Shown here piece by piece: positions 40,741 to 43,263 of a stretch of DNA of 43,263 bases. This DNA comes from Anaerolineales bacterium. GTDB lineage: Bacteria > Chloroflexota > Anaerolineae > Anaerolineales > RBG-16-64-43. The notes below the pieces were generated by a model that searched no databases, was not told where the DNA came from, and saw only the letters and a program-made list of their open reading frames with translations. The stretch's first letter is position 1. Every line of letters starts with the position of its first letter. Both the position numbers and the translations under genes were made by a program. The stretch is from the NCBI GenBank assembly GCA_016928575.1, contig JAFGKK010000125.1, positions 1-43,263 of the forward strand, written 5' to 3'.

Positions 40741-43089
40741 TCAGGCCGCTTCCGGATAGAGTTGGAGTTCGAGCTCGCGCACCGCGGCCAGGTACTTCTG
40801 CCGCCCGCCGAACCAGCCGAGGATTTCCAGCGGCGTGCCGAGCCGGCTGAAGGGTACCACATTCAGGATCTCGGGCGATTCCAGGTCCGCGACGCCCGTA
40901 TCCGCGTATTTTTCTAGCAGTGCGCCGAGCACCGCCCGCGCCTGCTCGCCGTATTTGGCGAATAGATTGCGCTTGCGCACCTTCTCGGCCCGCTCGCGGC
41001 GGGTGAGCGGCTTGCCGTCGTAGGCCACATGGCAGACCAGGTCGAAGGCGTCGTACTCCACCCCGAACTCGGCCGCCAGCTCCTCCCAGAACACTCCGCG
41101 CCGGTTCAACTCCTCCAGGATCGTTTGCTTGCGGTCGGTCGCGCTCCAGGCGGTGAGAAACGCGCCTAGCGAAGCGTACCCGCTGAGAATCTGCTTGCGG
41201 GTGTAATCCTTCAGGGATTCGGTGATCAACCGGCCGTCGGAATCCAGGTATTGCACGCGCTCGGTGGCCACATGCACTTCCACGTCGTCCACGTAATACT
41301 TCGTCGGCCGTTCTCTCATCGTCCGGCCGCGTTCCTCGCGCGGAATCACCAATCCCTCCACCACGGCCGCCGGCTCCTCTTCAGGCAAATCCTCCGGCGG
41401 TACCGGCGGCTCGCCCTCCTTCGGTTCGTAGATCTGCACCGGGTCGCCGTCGAAAGCCGGGTCCGCGAACAGCGCGGTGGCGCGCTTGAAATCCATGATG
41501 GTGAAGAACATCTTCCCGTAATCCTCGCGTACGCGCGTGCCGCGCCCGATGATCTGCTTGAACTCGGTCATCGAGTTGATCCGCTTGTCGAGCACGATCA
41601 GTTTGCAGGTTTGCGCGTCCACGCCGGTGGACATCAACTCGGAGGTGACCGCGATCACCGGATAGGTCTTTTCCGGGTCGATGAAGTTATCGAGCTGGGC
41701 TTTGCCCTCGGGGTTGTCGCCGGTGATGCGCATCACATAACGCGGGTTGGCGGCCGCCAGGTCCGCGTTGGCGTTCACCAGCTCCTGGCGCAGCCTCTCG
41801 GCGTGGTCGATGTTCTCGCAGAAGACGATCGTTTTGGCGAAGCGGTCGGTGGCTTTCAGGAACTCGGTGATCTTGGCGGCCACCGTCTCGGTACGCTTTT
41901 TAAGGATCAGCGTGCGGTCGAAGTCGGTCTCGTTGTATTCGCGGTCTTCGACCGGTTGGCCGTAGCGGTCCACTTTGCCGATTTCCGGGCGCCACCCGTC
42001 CAGGTCTTTATCGAGCCCGATGCGCACTACTTTGTACGGGGCGAGGAAGCCGTCTTCGATCCCCTGGCGCAGCGAATAGGTGAAGATCGGCTCGCCGAAG
42101 TAATCGATGTTCGAGATGTCGCGGGTTTCCTTGGGCGTGGCGGTCAGCCCGATCTGCGTGGCGGAGGAGAAATATTCCAGGATCCGCCGCCAGTTGGCGT
42201 CCGCGGCGGCGCTGCCGCGGTGGCATTCGTCCACGATTACCAGATCGAAGAACCCGGGCGAGAAATCCCGGTAGATGTTCTGCTCCTCCTCGGTCCCGGA
42301 TACCGCCTGATACAGCGCCAGGTAAATCTCGTAGGCTTTATCGGCGTTGCGGTTGGTGATTTTGGTCATCGCCCGGCCGAAGGGTTTGAAGTCGTTGGTC
42401 TTGGTCTGATCGGCGAGGATGTTGCGGTCCACCAGGAAGAGGATCCGCTTTTTGGCTTTGGATTTCCACAGCCGCCAGATGATTTGGAAAGCGGCAAGAG
42501 TTTTGCCGGTGCCGGTGGCCATCACGATCAGCACGCGCTTTCGGCCCTGGGCGATCGCGTCGACCGCGCGGTTGACGGCCACCTGCTGGTAATAGCGCGG
42601 CGATTTGGCCGGGTCCGCGAAATACTCCTGGGCTGCGATGGCCGTCTCGGCGGGGGAATGCCCCTTGGCGGCCTGCCAGCGCGCCCACAGTTCATCGGGC
42701 GAAGGAAAGGCGTCGAGCGGGATTTCGCGCTCCACGGGGTCGGATTTTCCGGTGCGGTCGTGTTCAAGAAAAGCGTCGCCATTAGAAGAATAGACAAACG
42801 GCACATCGAGCGCCTCGGCGTAGGCGAGCGCCTGCTGCATCCCGTCGCCCAGCGCGCAGGTGTTGTCTTTGGCTTCGATAACCGCGATCGGGATGCTTGG
42901 TTTGTAATACAGGACGTAATCGGCCTTTTTGGCCTCGCCGCGCTTCACCGTCCGGCCGCGCACAATGATCCGGCCTTTTGTGAACTGCAGCTCCTCGCGC
43001 AACTGAGTCATCCGGTCCCACTTGCCGGTGAGCGCCGGAGTGATGAACTTGGTGCGGATATCGGCTTCGGTCAGCGACTTTTTATCCAT
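40741..43089 (-). CDS. hsdR: Type I restriction endonuclease subunit HsdR (EcoEI-like)
   Basis: This motor and nuclease subunit translocates unmethylated DNA and cuts it at a distance. The 782-residue protein has an N-terminal PD-(D/E)xK nuclease with Asp57 and Glu72-x-Lys74 (VIEAKD), Walker A ATGTGKT (Lys196), Walker B DECH at 287-290, later helicase motifs (LTATPKET, VTSELMSTGVDAQT, QIIGRGTRVRED), and an EcoEI-type C-terminal region with an acidic EEEPAA stretch. The length is close to EcoEI HsdR and shorter than EcoKI or EcoR124 HsdR (over 1000). All motifs are intact, so the system looks active. It is the first gene of hsdR-M-S; a TATAAT at 43179-43184 may drive it. Confidence 0.96.
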   Translation of the reverse strand: MDKKSLTEADIRTKFITPALTGKWDRMTQLREELQFTKGRIIVRGRTVKRGEAKKADYVLYYKPSIPIAVIEAKDNTCALGDGMQQALAYAEALDVPFVYSSNGDAFLEHDRTGKSDPVEREIPLDAFPSPDELWARWQAAKGHSPAETAIAAQEYFADPAKSPRYYQQVAVNRAVDAIAQGRKRVLIVMATGTGKTLAAFQIIWRLWKSKAKKRILFLVDRNILADQTKTNDFKPFGRAMTKITNRNADKAYEIYLALYQAVSGTEEEQNIYRDFSPGFFDLVIVDECHRGSAAADANWRRILEYFSSATQIGLTATPKETRDISNIDYFGEPIFTYSLRQGIEDGFLAPYKVVRIGLDKDLDGWRPEIGKVDRYGQPVEDREYNETDFDRTLILKKRTETVAAKITEFLKATDRFAKTIVFCENIDHAERLRQELVNANADLAAANPRYVMRITGDNPEGKAQLDNFIDPEKTYPVIAVTSELMSTGVDAQTCKLIVLDKRINSMTEFKQIIGRGTRVREDYGKMFFTIMDFKRATALFADPAFDGDPVQIYEPKEGEPPVPPEDLPEEEPAAVVEGLVIPREERGRTMRERPTKYYVDDVEVHVATERVQYLDSDGRLITESLKDYTRKQILSGYASLGAFLTAWSATDRKQTILEELNRRGVFWEELAAEFGVEYDAFDLVCHVAYDGKPLTRRERAEKVRKRNLFAKYGEQARAVLGALLEKYADTGVADLESPEILNVVPFSRLGTPLEILGWFGGRQKYLAAVRELELQLYPEAA

Positions 43090-43178
43090 TTAAGGCTAAT
43101 AAATCGGATGGGCATTCCGCAGGTTCCGTGCGGAGTTACTATTACCCAGGCGGGGTGATTGTTGCCATAGACATTCTG

Positions 43179-43184
43179 ATTATA
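43179..43184 (-). promoter_or_regulatory. Candidate -10 element for the hsd operon
   Basis: TATAAT on the minus strand, 89 bp before the hsdR start. No good -35 is visible; the dispersed repeat begins about 10 bp further upstream. Confidence 0.35.
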
Positions 43185-43194
43185 TTCTTTTTTC

Positions 43195-43263
43195 GTATCT
43201 CCTCAGCCCCCCGTCCCTGCCCTTTCCTCACCCCCAACCCCACAACCCCTTCCCCCTCTCCTG
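43195..43263. repeat. C-rich dispersed element, cut by the window end
   Basis: It begins GTATCTCCTCAGCC, identical to 9291-9304. It runs through a cctcacccccaacccc stretch and ends with 18 bases identical to 162-179. By analogy with the copy at 162-205, its complementary arm should lie just beyond the window. Confidence 0.75.

Overview
The window is high-GC (roughly 60-65% by eye), densely packed bacterial chromosome. It looks like Chloroflexota, most likely an Anaerolineae-type lineage. This is inference from the gene mix: a GHMP-type mevalonate kinase, a Thr-Pro rich low-complexity tail on a membrane-anchored protein, a Hanks-type kinase with a PQQ-like propeller, very large PAS/GAF/HD-GYP proteins, and C/G-rich dispersed palindromes between genes. 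No rRNA, tRNA, CRISPR array or insertion sequence was seen.

Layout. (1) 539-1972 (-): primary sigma factor RpoD/SigA. (2) 2123-6275 (-): an ABC exporter-like operon (ATPase, permease, GldG-like protein, DUF4340-like protein) with a promoter at 6342-6369 and a strong terminator at 2049-2097. (3) 6628-9012 (+): membrane-bound H+-pyrophosphatase with a near-consensus promoter and a textbook terminator. (4) 9065-9709: a long gene-free region between convergent genes, rich in inverted repeats. (5) 9710-12683 (-): malate dehydrogenase, citrate synthase and a long nucleoside-diphosphate kinase. (6) 12849-16636 (+): an exonuclease-DinG helicase fusion and an NAD(P)-binding epimerase-like protein. (7) 16871-17455 (-): a VTT/DedA-like membrane protein.

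(8) 17596-24967 (-): eight tightly coupled genes: Ser/Thr kinase with PQQ-like propeller, PP2C phosphatase, VWA protein, zinc-ribbon FHA protein, an 80-residue unknown, an OmpR-type response regulator, a UbiA-family prenyltransferase and mevalonate kinase. A complete write-erase-read phosphorylation module is thus joined to isoprenoid/polyprenyl-phosphate genes. (9) 25204-27198 (+): FabF and RNase III. (10) 27664-37125 (-): tandem NUDIX protein, REC-PAS-GAF-HD-GYP protein, stand-alone receiver, a 1619-residue REC-6xPAS-3xGAF-HD-GYP protein and a phosphoglycerate-mutase-like metalloenzyme. Two putative c-di-GMP phosphodiesterases share this operon.

(11) 37234-37434 (+): the most unusual element, a self-contained mini transcription unit. 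It has a TTGACA promoter, a hairpin that pairs with an extended Shine-Dalgarno sequence, an 18-codon ORF, a 12-bp inverted repeat and an intrinsic terminator. No gene follows on the same strand. (12) 37625-43089 (-): a complete type I restriction-modification operon (hsdR-hsdM-hsdS) whose HsdS recognition domains are visibly AT-rich. C-rich palindromic repeats lie at both window ends.
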